Source of the DNA: Gordonia insulae
GTDB lineage: Bacteria > Actinomycetota > Actinomycetes > Mycobacteriales > Mycobacteriaceae
Length of the DNA stretch: 64,000 nucleotides
Direction of reading: 5' to 3'
Assembly: GCF_003855095.1 (NCBI RefSeq)
Contig: NZ_CP033972.1
Coordinates: forward strand, 5,456,001-5,520,000
In this document: one piece after another, positions 1 to 13,000 of the stretch
Numbering within the stretch: the stretch's first letter is position 1
How the letters are laid out: each line of letters starts with the position of its first letter
Translations under genes and position numbers: made by a program
The notes under the pieces: model-generated
Seen by the model: only the letters and a program-made list of their open reading frames with translations
What the model was told of the DNA's origin: nothing
Databases searched by the model: none

Positions 1-767
1 TGGGCGGTGGTGGATTTGAGTTCGGCCGCGGTGCCTTGCGCACGCACGGTGCCGTGGTCGATGACCGTGATCCGATCGGCGAGCGCATCCGCCTCCTCGA
101 GGTACTGGGTGGTCAGCAGCACCGTGGTCCCCGACGTCACCTGCGTCTCGATGACCTCCCACATCTGGCGTCGTCCACGCGGATCCAGTCCGGTGGTCGG
201 TTCGTCGAGGATGATCAGATCGGGCCGGTTGATGAGGGCGCCGGCGAGGTCGAGGCGTCGGCGCATGCCACCGGAATAGGTGCGCATCGGGCGGTCGGCC
301 GCGTCCTGCAGTGCCAGTTCGGCGATCAGTTCACGAGCACGTTCGGCGGCCTCGCGCCGTGGCTGCCCGTACAGCTGTCCGACCAACCGCAGATTCTCGA
401 AACCCGTGAGAGTGCCGTCCACCGCGGCATATTGGCCGGAGACCCCGATGCGGTCACGAACCGTGTCGGGATCGGCGAGGGCGTCGAGGCCGCAGACCTC
501 GACCTCGCCCTCGTCGGGGCGCAGCAGGGTCGCGACGGTGCGGACGGTGGTGGTCTTCCCCGCGCCGTTGGGGCCGAGCAGGGCGTGCACGGTGCCGGTG
601 GGCACGGTCAGATCGAGGCCGTCGAGGGCGTGCACCCGGGGCCCTCGACCGAACAGGCCGGAACGGTAGGTCTTTCGGACGCCGCGCAGTGCGAGGGCGG
701 CGCCGGCTGCGACGTCGCCTGCAGTGGCGGTGTCGGTCTCGTCGATGTGTTCGGTCGCCTCAGTCAT
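1..767 (-). CDS. DrrA-type ABC transporter ATP-binding protein (3' end outside window)
   Basis: The ATPase subunit of an ABC exporter of the daunorubicin-resistance (DrrA) type, probably exporting the product of the upstream NRPS. About 255 codons are visible. The Walker A motif GPNGAGKTT lies near residue 75, the signature [12 protein letters not shown] and Walker [14 protein letters not shown] follow, and then the H-loop region [11 protein letters not shown] typical of DrrA. The ATG at 765-767 overlaps the mbtH stop by 8 bases, so the two are translationally coupled in the NRPS operon. The C-terminus lies beyond base 1; a DrrB-like permease gene would be expected next. The exporter role is family knowledge; the substrate is inferred from context only. 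Confidence 0.9.
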   Translation of the reverse strand, partial: MTEATEHIDETDTATAGDVAAGAALALRGVRKTYRSGLFGRGPRVHALDGLDLTVPTGTVHALLGPNGAGKTTTVRTVATLLRPDEGEVEVCGLDALADPDTVRDRIGVSGQYAAVDGTLTGFENLRLVGQLYGQPRREAAERARELIAELALQDAADRPMRTYSGGMRRRLDLAGALINRPDLIILDEPTTGLDPRGRRQMWEVIETQVTSGTTVLLTTQYLEEADALADRITVIDHGTVRAQGTAAELKSTTA

Positions 768-1020
768 CCTGTGACGTCCCATGGCCGCCCTCACTTCCCG
801 TTGTTGCCGCGGCCGCCTCCATCGCACGGATCAGGCTGGCCGGGCGCATGTCTCGCCAGTTCTCCTCGACGTAGGCCAGGCAGTCGTCGTGACCGCCGGG
901 TCCATGGACCCTGGTCCAGCCGTCGGGGACGGGGGCGAACTCGGGCCACAGCGAATGCTGGCCTTCGGCGTTGACAAGAACGAAGAACACACCTTCGGTG
1001 TTGTCGAACGGGTTGGTCAT
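760..1020 (-). CDS. MbtH-like protein (NRPS adenylation partner)
   Basis: An 86-residue MbtH-like protein. These proteins bind NRPS adenylation domains and are often needed for their folding or activity. The family signature is visible: N-terminal NPFD, then [20 protein letters not shown] with W25, followed by GW near residue 35, and the C-terminal [10 protein letters not shown]. The length is slightly above the usual 70-75 because of a short hydrophilic tail. The ATG at 1018-1020 overlaps the end of the NRPS gene by 4 bases (ATGA), and its own stop overlaps the ABC ATPase start. The family assignment is firm; the partner is taken to be the adjacent NRPS. Confidence 0.95.
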   Translation of the reverse strand: MTNPFDNTEGVFFVLVNAEGQHSLWPEFAPVPDGWTRVHGPGGHDDCLAYVEENWRDMRPASLIRAMEAAAATTGSEGGHGTSQDD

Positions 1021-4000
1021 GCTTCCTCCTCGGTGACAGTGGTGCCCTGGTAGATGGAGTGCTGATGGACAGGTGGCGCGTCGATGACGTGTGCATAGCC
1101 GGTGACGTTCTCCGGCAGCAACATCCGCGCGTGTGTGGAGTCGATGACCACCTCGTGGATTCGGCCCGAGACATGCGCGCGCCAGTCGTCGACGGCGGGC
1201 CGCCCGGCCGGCGGATCGGCTGCCGCCGTCACGAACGTCATGTCGCCGTCGAACGTGCCGGGGCGCCAGTGCGCGGCCAGCGGTGTCGCCTGCCGGAACG
1301 TCTCGTGAACGGCGGCGAACTCGTCGGCGCCGAGACCGCCCAGCGGGCCACCGGCGGAACGCACCGCCTGCCAGGCCTGCTCCACGGTGGGTTCGCCCTC
1401 TCCGGTCGACAATCCGAACTCGGCCAGCAACTCGGCCACCGACTGCTCGGTCGCCAGACCCGGACGATCCGCGAGCACGAACGAATCGAGCAGTACGAGT
1501 TGCGCGACCTCCGCCCCCGCCGCCGCCAGCTGAATGGCCATCTCGTGGGCGATGAGACCGCCGAGCGACCACCCGACGAGGTGATACGGACCGTGCGGGG
1601 CGACCTCGCGGATGCGGGCCACGTAGTCGGCTGCCAGGGTGGTGATGGACTGTGCCGCAGGCTCTCCGGAGAGCATCGGGTTCTGCAGTCCGTACACCCC
1701 GCGATCGGGTGACACATGCGGCAGCAGTGACGAGAAGCTCCACGACAAACCGATCGCCGGGTGCACCACGAACAGCGGTGGCCGCGACGGTTCCGAACCG
1801 GCGGCGGTGCGGCGCAACGGCAGCAGGGGCGCGAGTCCGGTCGCGGACATCGATGCACTCCCACCGGCGCTGTGGCGTCCGGCATGCGAGGCGGCGGCAG
1901 CCAGTTCGGCCGGCGTCGGCGCCGCGAACAGGCTCTGCACCGGGACCTCGCAGCCCAGGACGTCGCCGAGCCGGGAGGCGACCGTGGTCGCCATCAGCGA
2001 GTTGCCGCCGAGATCGAAGAATCCGTCGTCGGCACCCACCGCGTCCTCGTCGATACCGAGAACGTCCGCGAACACGGCGGCGACCTGCTGTTCGACGCCC
2101 GGCCGGGGCGCCCGCGAGGCCGACGGGGTGGACGCCACCGGCAGTGCGTCCCGGTCGAGCTTGCCGGTGGGCGTCAGCGGAACGTCGGTGAGCCGGGTCA
2201 GTGACGTCGGGAGCATGTGCCGCGGCAGACGCGCGCCCAGGTGCTCACGCACCGCGGACTCATCGATCGGATCACCGTGATAGGTGGTGACGTAGCTGCG
2301 CAGGGTGGGGGCGCCGCCCGACTCGTCGACGACGGTGACCGCGTAGTCGATCGACGGGTGTGACGCCAGGGCGTCGTCGATCTCGCCGAGCTCGATCCGG
2401 AAACCGCGCACCTGGACCTGGTCGTCGGCGCGGCCCACGTATTCGATCCGGCCGTCGCCGGTCCACCGGACCAGGTCGCCGGTCCGGTACATGCGGCGGC
2501 CGGCGAAGCCGTCGCCGGTGACCATCGGCGCGGGTACGAACCGTGTGGCGGTCAGTTGGGGGCGGCGGTGATAACCGCGGGTCACCTGATCGCCGATGAG
2601 GTAGAGCTCACCCACCACGCCTGCGGGTACCGGGTGCAGGCGACGGTCCAGCACCAGTGCGGCGACACCGTTGTTCGGGGTGCCGATGGTCAGGCGACCG
2701 TCGCCGGTCAAGGGCTCACTGTGGGTGGTGATGACCGTCGTCTCGGTGGGACCATAGACGTTGATCATGGTGCGGCCGGGCGCCCACCGCCGGACCAGCT
2801 CACTGCCGAACGCCTCACCGCCGACGGCGATGGTGCGCAGCCGCGGGACCGCGGCCGGGTCCATGCTGGCCACCGCGGCAGGGGTGATGAACGCGTGACT
2901 GACCCGATGCCGTTCGATGAACCGCTCGAGGTCCACGCCGCCGTAGACGCCGGGCGGGACGATCGCCAGGGTGCCGGCCCCCGCCGCGGCGAGCAGGAAC
3001 TCCAGCACCGAGGCGTCGAAGCTCGGCGACGCGAAATGCAGGACACGCGAGTCGGGTTCGGGGCGCATGCGGGTGCCGAGTTCGTGGTAGACGGCGGCGA
3101 GGCCGCTGTGCGGGACCAGCACACCCTTGGGTCGCCCGGTGGAGCCCGATGTGTAGATGATGTAGGCGAGCTGGTCGACCCGGATGGGTGCGGCGCGCTC
3201 GCTGTCGCGGATCGGTGCCGGCGACGAGTGGCCCAGTCGTGTCCGGGTGGACAGATCGTCGAGGACCAGCGTGGGCAGGTCATCCCCGAGTGCGGTCAGG
3301 TTCGACGAGGTGGTGACCACCATGGTGGTCCCGCTGTCGTCGATCATGTGTCGAATCCGCTCGGGCGGATACGTCGGGTCCACCGGCACGTAGGCGGCGC
3401 CGGTCTTGATGATCGCCCAGATCGTGACGAGTGCCGGGATGGAGCGGGGGATCGCCATCGCGACAACGCTTTCCGGCTTGTCGCCGACACCGCGGCCGAG
3501 CAGCACCCGCGCGAGCCGGTTGGATCTCGCGTCGAGGTCGGCGTAGGTGATCGCATCACCGTCGGTGACCGCGGCCCACCCCTCCGGATTGTGGCGGACC
3601 GCGTCGGCGAGCAGGTCGCCGAACGTGGCGGGTGCGGTCGCGGGTGGCACCGCGACCGGACTGACCTCCGCCACCTCGAGCGGATCGGTGATGCGCACAT
3701 CGCCCACCGCGCGGAACGGGTCGGCGATCACGGCGCGGATCACCCGCAGGAATCGCGTCACCGCCTGCTCGGCCTGCTCGGCGGAGTAGCGATCGGTGGC
3801 ATAGGTGAGTTCGACGGCGGCCTCGGGCGCACCCGACGACATCCCGGTCACGGTGAACTGCATGTCGAACTTCGCGGTCCGCGTGCCGATCTCGTCCAGA
3901 CGCAGCCGGAGATCCGACGTGACGGGCAGCCATTCGTCGGTACCGGCCGACGACTCGGCGTAGTCATGCACCGACAACGCTGTCTGGAACAGCGGGTGGC

Positions 4001-7000
4001 GGCCGAGTTCGCGGGTCGGGTTGAGATCGGCGACCACATCGTCGAACGGCGCGTCGAGGTGGTCGAGCGCGTCGAGATCGTCGGCCCGGGTGGTGTCGAG
4101 CAGAGCCGCGGCCGTGTCCGCCGGGTTCATCCGTGTCCGCAGGGCGAGGGTGTTCACGAACATCCCCACCACTCGGTCGTAGCCGACCGACGTGCCGCGC
4201 CGCGGAGCCCGGTTGGCGACCGGGGTACCGATCACGAGATCGTCGCCGACGCCCATGCGGTGCAACAGGATCGCCAGAGCGGTGTGCAGCACCGAGAACG
4301 GCGTCGCCGACCGGGCGCGGGCGAAGTCGGCGAGCCCGCTGCGCAGGTCGTCGTCGAGCGTGCGGACGACGGTGGCACCCGTGTGGTCGTCCGCATGGTC
4401 GCGGCCGGTGTCGTCGCCGCCGGGGATGGCGGTCTCCGCCGGTGCATCCGCGAGGACCTCAGCCCAGAACGCGCGGTCCTGTGCGGTGGTGTCCGCGGAC
4501 GCATCGTCCGTACCGACCTCGACCGCGTAATCGCGATAGTCGACCGCAGCCGGCGTCCACGCGACGTCGCGACCCTCGGCCCGCTCGGTGTAGGCGGCGA
4601 CGACGTCGGAGATCAGGATCGGCAGGGACGCACCGTCTGCGGCGATGTGGTGGATCACCAGCAGCAAGGTGTGGTCCTCGGACCCGTGCCGCAGGAGCGT
4701 CGCGCGCAGCGGAGCCTGCGAGGTCACATCGATCGGGCGCATGTACTCGCCGATCTCGCCGGAGTCGCCTCCGGTGTGCGGTATCGCCGTGAGGTCGCCG
4801 ATCACCGACTCGGCGTCGTCGAGGACGACCCCCACCGGTGCACCCTCGCACACCGGATACACGGTGCGCAGCGCGGCATGTCGGCTGACGACGTCGACGA
4901 GCGCGCCCCGCAGGGTCGCCTGGTCCAGTCGTCCGGTGAGGCGGATCGCGAACGGCATCAGGTAGTCGGTCGCATCGGGTGCGGTGCGGGCCAGCGACCA
5001 GAGTCGTCGCTGAACGGGGGCGAGGGGAATCCGCGTCGGCCGCGGGCGATCCGGATCGGGAATCCGTGCCTGCGAGTCGGCACCGGCGATTCCACCGGCG
5101 GGGAGCAGGCCGGCGAGCGCCTCGTCGTCGGGGATCGCGTCGGTGGGCACCATCGCGGCCAGGCCGGCGATCGTGGGTGTGTCGAAGATGTCGCGCACCC
5201 GCCAATCGACGCTGCCGAACGCGTGATTCAGACGACTGGTCAGCGTCGTCGCCTGCAGCGACGTACCGCCCAGCCCGAAGAAGTCGTCGTCGGGCGACAC
5301 CGCGGCGGCATCCACACCGAGCACCTCGGCCATCACCGCGACGATCGCCGTCTCGGCGCGGCTCGACGGCGCGCGCCCCACCCGATCCGGGGCGATCTCC
5401 GGCTCCGGCAGTGCCGCGCGATCGAGCTTCCCGTTGGTGGTCAACGGGATACGGTCGAGAATCGTGACCGATGACGGGATCATCTGGCGTGGCAGCCGGC
5501 CGCGAACCGCGGCTCGCAGATCGGCGCCGGTCGGTGTCGCCGCGGGGTCGGTGCCGTCGTGCAGCGTCACGTACGCAGCGAGTGTGGCGTCGGCTCCGGT
5601 GCCGCGCACGAGGGTGGTCGCGAAGTCGACGGCGCTGTGCTCGGCCAGAGCCGCGGACACCTCGTCGAGCTCGATCCGGAAGCCGCGGACCTTCACCTGA
5701 TTGTCACTCCGGCCGTGGTAGACCAGTGCACCGGAGATGTTGCGGTGCACGATGTCTCCGGTTCGGTACATCACCGTGCCGGTCCCGTCGGGAGCCGCGA
5801 CGAAGCGTCCGGCCGTCAGGTCGGGTCGCCCGAGGTAGCCGCGCGCGACACCGGGACCGACGAGGTACAGCTCGCCGGGGACCATCGCGGGAGTCGGCTG
5901 CAGCCGATGATCGAGCACCAATGCGGTGCACCCGGGAATCGGTGCGCCGATGGTGATCTCGTCACCCGGGCGCAGCGGAGGAGACATGGTCGAGACGATG
6001 GTGGTCTCGGTCGGCCCGTAGCCGTTCAGGTAGCGGCGATCGGCGCCCCAGCGCTCGATCAGCGCAGGCGTCGAGGCCTCGCCACCGACCCCGAGGCAGC
6101 GCAGGTGCGGCAACTCGGCGGTGGTCGCCGCGGACAGGGCCGCAGGGGTGATGAACGCGTGAGTGACCTGTTCGGTCGCGAGGAACTCCACGAGTTCGTC
6201 GCCGCCGTAGACCGTGGGCGGCGCGATCATCATCGTCGCACCGGCCGATGTCGCCAGCAGGAACTCCAGCATCGACGCGTCGAACCCCGGGGATGCGAAG
6301 TGCAGGGTGCGATCACCTTCGGCGACCTGGTAGTGCTGCTGTTGGGCGGCGGCGAAGGCGGCCAGGCCGCGGTGGGTGACCACGACGCCCTTCGGTGTGC
6401 CGGTGGAGCCGCTGGTGTAGATGATGTACGCGGCGGAGTCGGGATTGCGCCGCACATCGCAGGGCGAGGCCGGACGCTGCAGACGTGTCCGTTCCGGATG
6501 GCTGTCGAGGTCGTCGGTGGTCAACCACCAGAGCTGATGTGGCAGTTCGGCGAAGCGGGTCGGATCGGTGATACCGAGCACGGCGTGCGAATCGTCGAGC
6601 ATGTGCCGGACCCGGTCGGCGGGATAGCGGGGGTCGATGGGCAGGAGGGTGGCGCCGGCGCGGGCGACCGCCCAGATGGCGGTCACCGACGCGGCGGACC
6701 GGTCGAGTGCGACCGCGACGACGTCCTCGGCGCCCACGCCCAGCGTGATCAGCAGATCGGCCCAGCGGGCCGACCGACGATCGAGATCGGCGTAGCCGAG
6801 TTCGACCGGACCGTCGTGTAGGGCAACGGCGCCGGGGTGCTCGGTGACGGTGCGGTCCAGGATCTCGGCCAGATGTGCCGGCTCGGTGAGCGGCGCTTCC
6901 GGTTGTGGCCGGTCCACCGTGAGCTCGAGGTCGTCGATCGGCCGGTGCGGGTCGTCGACGATGCGCCGGCTCAGTTCGACCAGGCCGGCCGCGATCGCCT

Positions 7001-10000
7001 CGACTCGGTCGCGGCTGAACACGTCGGTGGCGTAGGTGAAGCGGGCGGTGTCGCCGCGCAGTCGCAGTTCGAGGTCGAAGCGGGCTGCGCCGGTGTCGAT
7101 CTCCTCGCCGGCCACGTCGAGACCGTCGAGGCCGATGTCGACGCCCAGCGCGGATTCGGCGCCGGTGGACCCGGTTCCGGTGGTCACCGCGTCGAACGCG
7201 AGCGCGATCTGGAAGATTGGATGCCGTCCGGTCCGGGGCGGATTCACCGTCGCCACCACATGTTCGAACGGCATGTCGGCCTGTGACAGGGCCTCGAGGT
7301 CGCGTCGGCGGATCTCCTCGAGGAGATCGGCGAACGCGGCAGATCCGTCCACCGGCGTGCGCAGCACGACGGAGTTGACGAACATGCCGACCAGCTCCGA
7401 CAGCCGCGGATCGTTGCGGCCGGCGACGGGTGTGCCGATGACGACGTCCGAGGGGGTGCCGTCGACGTGGGTCCCGGGGTCGGCGTGCAAGCGGTGCAAC
7501 AACGCGGCGAACACGGCGTGGATGGTCATGAACTCGGTGGTCCGGCCGTCGGCGATGTCCGCGAGCGCGGCCCGCAATGCGCCGTCGAAGCCGACCTCCA
7601 CCACGCCGGCCGCCGGTTCGGTGTCATCGGCCGGGATCTCCGGGAGGAGGATGGGGGTGGAGTCGAGGCCGTCGAGCTCTCGACCCCACCACCCGGCCAG
7701 TTCGTCGAACCGACCCTCCAGATTCTCGGCCTGCCACCGGAGATAGTCGCGGTAGCCGACCGGGAGCGGGGTCTGCGCGGGTGATCGACCCTGACGCAGA
7801 TCCGCATAGGCGCCGGCGATGTCTCGCGCGAGCGGCGCCATCGACCATCCGTCGGCAGCGATGTGGTGCACGACGATGGTCAGCTTGTGATGCCCCGACT
7901 CCTGCTGGGCCGGATCGGCCTGCCCGGTGATGCGATGCAGGGCCACACGGATCGGGGCATGGTCCGTGAGGTCGAACGGAGTGCGACCGAGAGCTTCTGC
8001 CGCAGCGGCCCATTCGTCTTCGGCGACGTCGGTCGCCATGAGTGTCGGGCACACGTCGTCGGCGCCGCGGATCTCCATCCCGGGGCGTCCGTCGCGATCG
8101 GGATACACGGTCCGCAAGGGCTCGTGCCGCTCGATCGTGTGGCGGAGTGCGCCGTCGAGCGCGTCGATGTCCAGGTCACCACGCAGATCGAGGGCGAACG
8201 CGATGTTGTACTCGCCGGAGGCCTCGTCGGCGGTCTGGTTGAGGAACCAGAGTTGCTGCTGGGCGGGGCCGGGCGCCACCACGGTGTCGACGTCGTGGTG
8301 CAGCGATGCCAGGGGACGGGCGTCGTCGAGATCGGTTCCGGCTGTGTCGGACCCGAGCAGACGGGTCAACTCGGCGACGGTCGGGTGATCGAAGATGTCG
8401 CGGACGGCGATGCGGACGCCCGTCACGTCTTCGAGGCGGCCGACGATCTGGGTCGCCGACAGCGAGTTCCCGCCGAGATCGAAGAAGTCGTGATCGCGGC
8501 CGACCTCGCCGACGTCGAGGCCGAGTTGATCGGCGATGACCGCGGCAACAGCCCGTTCGGTGTCGGAACGGGGGGCGACATAGTCGGTGCCGACGGAGGA
8601 GCCGTCGACGGTCGCGGGGTGGGGGAGTGCGCGCAGGTCGACCTTGCCGATCGGTGTCGTCGGGATCTCGTCGAGTTCGATGATGGTGCTCGGGATCATG
8701 TGTCGCGGAAGACGTCCGGCGAGACGGTCACGGATCGCGCGGGCATCGTCGGCGCGCTGCGATGCGGTACGCGCGTTCGCGCGCGTCGCATCGTCGATGG
8801 TCACGTAGGACACCAGGCGAGCCTGGGCGCCCTCGCCGACGGTGGTGGTGACCGCAGCGGTGACGGCGTCGTCGGCGACCAGCGCGGCATCGACCTCGCC
8901 CAGCTCGATACGGTGTCCACGGATCTTGGTCTGGTGATCCGCGCGGCCGCGGAACTCGAGTTCGCGATCGGCGTTCCAGCGCACCAGGTCTCCGGTCCGG
9001 TACATCCGGTCACCCGGATCACCGAACGGATTGGCGACGAAGCTCTTCGACGTCAGTTGGCGGACCTCGTGGTAGCCGCGGGCCAGGTGTCCGCCGGCGA
9101 TGTAGAGCTCGCCGACGGCGCCGGGCGCGACCGGCTGCAACCGCTCGTCGAGGACCATCGCGGCGATACCGCGGATCGGCCGTCCGATGGTGAGCACGGT
9201 GTCGTGGGGAGTGATGTCGTCGGAGATGGTGGCGACCACGGTCGTCTCGGTGGGGCCGTAGGCGTTGAACAGCGCGCAGGTCGCCGACCAGCGTCGCACC
9301 ACCTCGGGATTCGGGTGCTCGCCGCCGATCACCAGTGCTTCGAGATCGGGCAGTTCGTCCGGCGACATGGTGGTCAGCAGTGACGGGGTGAGGAAGGCGT
9401 GCGAGATCCGGGCGGCGCGCATCAGTTCCGCGAGTTCGTCACCGCCGACCATCCCGGGCGGCGCCGCGTGCATCGTGGCGCCGGCCGACACTGCCATCAA
9501 CACCTCGAGCACGGATGCGTCGAAGCTCGGTGACGCGAGGTGCAGGGTGCGGCTGCCCGGGGTGAGACCGAACTGGATGACCTGTTGCGCAGCGAAGTCC
9601 GCCAGTCCGCGGTGGCTGACCACCACTCCCTTCGGTGTGCCGGTGGTGCCGGACGTGTAGATGAGGTACGCGGGATGGTCGACCGCGAGCGGCGCCGTGA
9701 GCTCTGCCGTGCCGATGGGCTCGTCCGGGAGTTGCGCGCGCTCCGTCTGCGTGGCCGCGTCGTCGAGCACCACCGTCGGCAGACCCGCGGGGATCGCCGC
9801 GTCGGGGTTCGAGGCCGAATCGGTCACCAGCAGTCGCGCGCCGGAGTTGTCGAGCATGAACGCGATTCGCTCGGTCGGGTAGTTGGGGTCGATCGGGACC
9901 CAGGCCGCGCCGGTCCGGGCGATCGCCCACAGGGTGACCATCCACTCCGCACTGCGCGGCAGGGACACTGCCACATAGCTTTCCGGTCCGGCGCCGTGCG

Positions 10001-13000
10001 CGATGAGTAGGCGCGCGAGCCGGTTGGCGGCCGCGTCGAGTTCGCGGTAGGTGAGCGTGGAGGTGGCGTCGCACACCGCGGGCCGGTCCGCCTCGGCGTC
10101 CACGGCGCGGGCCAGGATGCGGGTCAGGTGCTCCACGGGCCGACGTCCGGCGCCGACCGCGGGCACGAGGTGGAGTTGTTCATGCGGATCGAGCAGCGGG
10201 ATGTCACCGATCGAGATGTCCGGCCGCGCGGTGACCGAGTCGATCAGACGATTCAGGCGACTCGACAGCCCGGCGATGGTGGCCCGATCGAACAGGGCTG
10301 TCGCATAGTCGATGTCGACGCCCATGCCGGCGGGCGCACCGTCGGAGTCGGTGTGCTCGGTGAAGGTGAACTGCAGGTCGAACTTGGTCTGCCCGATCTC
10401 CACCCGGGATGCGGTGGCCGACAGCCGGTGGGCATCAGGTCCGCTCGCTTCGCTCCCGGCGCCGTGTCGATTCGGCCCGCTCGCTTCGCTCCCGGCGCCG
10501 TGTCGATTCGGCCCGCTCGCTTCGCTCCCGGCGCCGTGTCGATTCGGCCCGCTCGCTTCGCTCCCGGCGCCGGCAAAATCCAATTGGATCGCCGAGTTGT
10601 CCTCGAGGGCAACCGAGACCTGGAAGAACGGATGGATGTTGCCCGACCGGTCCGGGCTCAGCTCGGTGACGATGCGGTCGAACGGCAGGTCGGCGTGGGA
10701 GAACGCGGCGAGGTCACGCTCCCGGACATCGGCGAGGAAGCTGCTGAACGGCGCAGCCTTGTCGACGCTGGTGCGCAGCGCCAGCGTGTTGACGAACATG
10801 CCGATCAGGCCGTCGATCTCGGCATCGCCGCGACCGGACACCGGTGTGCCGATGGTGATGTCGGTGCCGGTCGACATGGTGCGCAGCAGGGCTGCGACGG
10901 CCGCGTGCAGCACCATGAACGTGGTGGCGTCGTGGTCGGCGGCGAGGGTACGCAGGCCCCGGTGGCGTGACGCCGAGATCCCCGCGTGCAGGCTCGCACC
11001 GGTCGTGTCCGGGGTGCGGGGCCGGGCCCGGTCGAAGGGCAGTTCGGTCTCGCGTGGCGCGTCGGCAAGCTGCTCGGTCCAGAACTCGAGGTCGGCGACC
11101 GCGGGTGAGTCGTCGGCGGTGTCCGCGAGCCAGGCATGGCGTGCCGCACTCACCTGCGAATAGGAGACGGGCAGGGCCTGCCAGTCCGGTTCGGTGCCGT
11201 CCCGGCGAGCCCGGTAGGCGGCCGCGAGGTCGGCGGCGAGCGGTCCCAGTGACCATCCGTCCGCGGCGATGTGATGCACGACGACCGTCAGCCGGTGGTC
11301 ATCGTCGCCGCTGCGCACCAGGCGCGTGCGGATCGGCAACTCGTTCTCCAGATCGAAAGCAGCCGAGGCATATTCGCGGACGTCGGCGATGGCCGGGTCC
11401 GCGCTCGGATCGAGGACCGGCAGGTCGACCCGCGCGTCCTGCGCGTCGACGACCACCGCGTACGCGGTGCCGTCCCGTTCGGTCACCGTGGTCCGCAGGG
11501 GCTCATGACGCGCCACCACGTCGCCGAGGGCGCGGCGTAGCGCCTCGACGTCGAGGGTGCCCACCAGGCGCACGGTGAACGGAATGTTGTAGGTGCCTGC
11601 GGAATCCGGGTCCAGACGGGTGGCCAGCCACAACCGGTGCTGTGCCGGGGAGAGCGGGACCGGGCCGTCGACCGGGGCGAATCGGGCGGGCGCGTGATCC
11701 TGCGCCGAGGCGAGCGCGACCTCATCGACCCCCTGAGCGGCGAGTGCGCGTGCGAATGCGGCGATGTCGGCGGAGTCGAACACGGTTCGCAGGTCGACCC
11801 GGTGCCCGGTGGCCCGGGTCAGGCGGGCGGCCACCCGGGTGGCCGACAGCGAGTTGCCGCCGATCGTGAAGAAGTTGTCGGTCATCGAGATCGCATCGGT
11901 ACCGAGCACCGCGCTGACCGTGTCCGCGATCAGGGTCTCCAGCGGACCGCGCGGCGGCACATGGGTATCCGACGTCGGCAGGTGCGGTGCGGGCAGCGCG
12001 CGGCGGTCCAGCTTCCCGTTGGCGGTCGTCGGCAGGTCGTCGAGCACCACGATGACCATCGGCACCATGTGTTCGGGTAGGTGACCGGCGAGGTCGGTGC
12101 GCAGGTCGTCGCCGGACAGGTCGCTGTCGCCGGCGACATAGCCGACCACCGCCACGTCGTCGGTGACGAGGTCGTCACGGACCACCACTCCCGCGGCGCG
12201 GACACCGTGCAGGCGACTCAGGGCGATCTCGATCTCCCCGAGCTCGACCCGCTGTCCGCGGATCTTGATCTGGGAGTCGCTGCGGCCCAGATACTCCAGC
12301 TCACCGTCGGCGCGCCGACGGACGAGGTCGCCGGTGCGGTAGAGGCGATCACCGCCGCCGAAGGGGTCGGCGACAAACCGGCCGGCGGTCAGGTCGGGAC
12401 GATTGCGATACCCGCGGGCCAGCTGGACGCCACCGAGGTAGAGCTCACCGGTCGCGCCGATCGGTTGCGGTGTCAGTCGATGGTCGAGCACATGAACCGT
12501 GGTGTTCCACACCGGCCGACCGATGGGTACGGAGCGCTCGTCCGGTGCGCAGTCGTCGTGGAATGTGACGTCGACGGCGGCTTCGGTGGGGCCGTACAGG
12601 TTGTGTACCGGCGCATCGGTGATCTGGCGGATGGCCGTCACCGTGTCGGGGGTGAGTGCCTCACCGCTGGTGATGATGCGACGCAGCGACCGCAGGTCGC
12701 CCCGCGACTGTTCGTCCGCGCCGAGGGCGGCGGCGAACGTCGACAGCATCGACGGGACGAAGTGGGTGGTGGTGACGGCATGTTCGGCGATGATGTCGCG
12801 CAGATACCACGGGTCGCGGTGTCCGTCGGGGCTCGGGATCACCAGGGCCGCACCGGCGATCAGCGGCCAGTAGAACTCCCACACCGAGACGTCGAAGGTG
12901 GCCGGCGTCTTCTGCAGGACGCGGTCGTCGCCGTCGAGGCGGTAGCGCTCCTGCATCCACCGCAACCGGTTGACGATGGCGCGATGGCTGATCATGACGC

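Noticed and set aside
2556..5474. Long open frame (972 codons) on the plus strand across the NRPS gene
   Set aside because: It is an antisense shadow of a GC-rich coding region. The NRPS domains on the other strand are unbroken, and the antisense peptide shows no domain.
10441..10572. CRISPR-like array
   Set aside because: The units are contiguous 36-mers with no spacers, and they lie in frame inside a coding domain.
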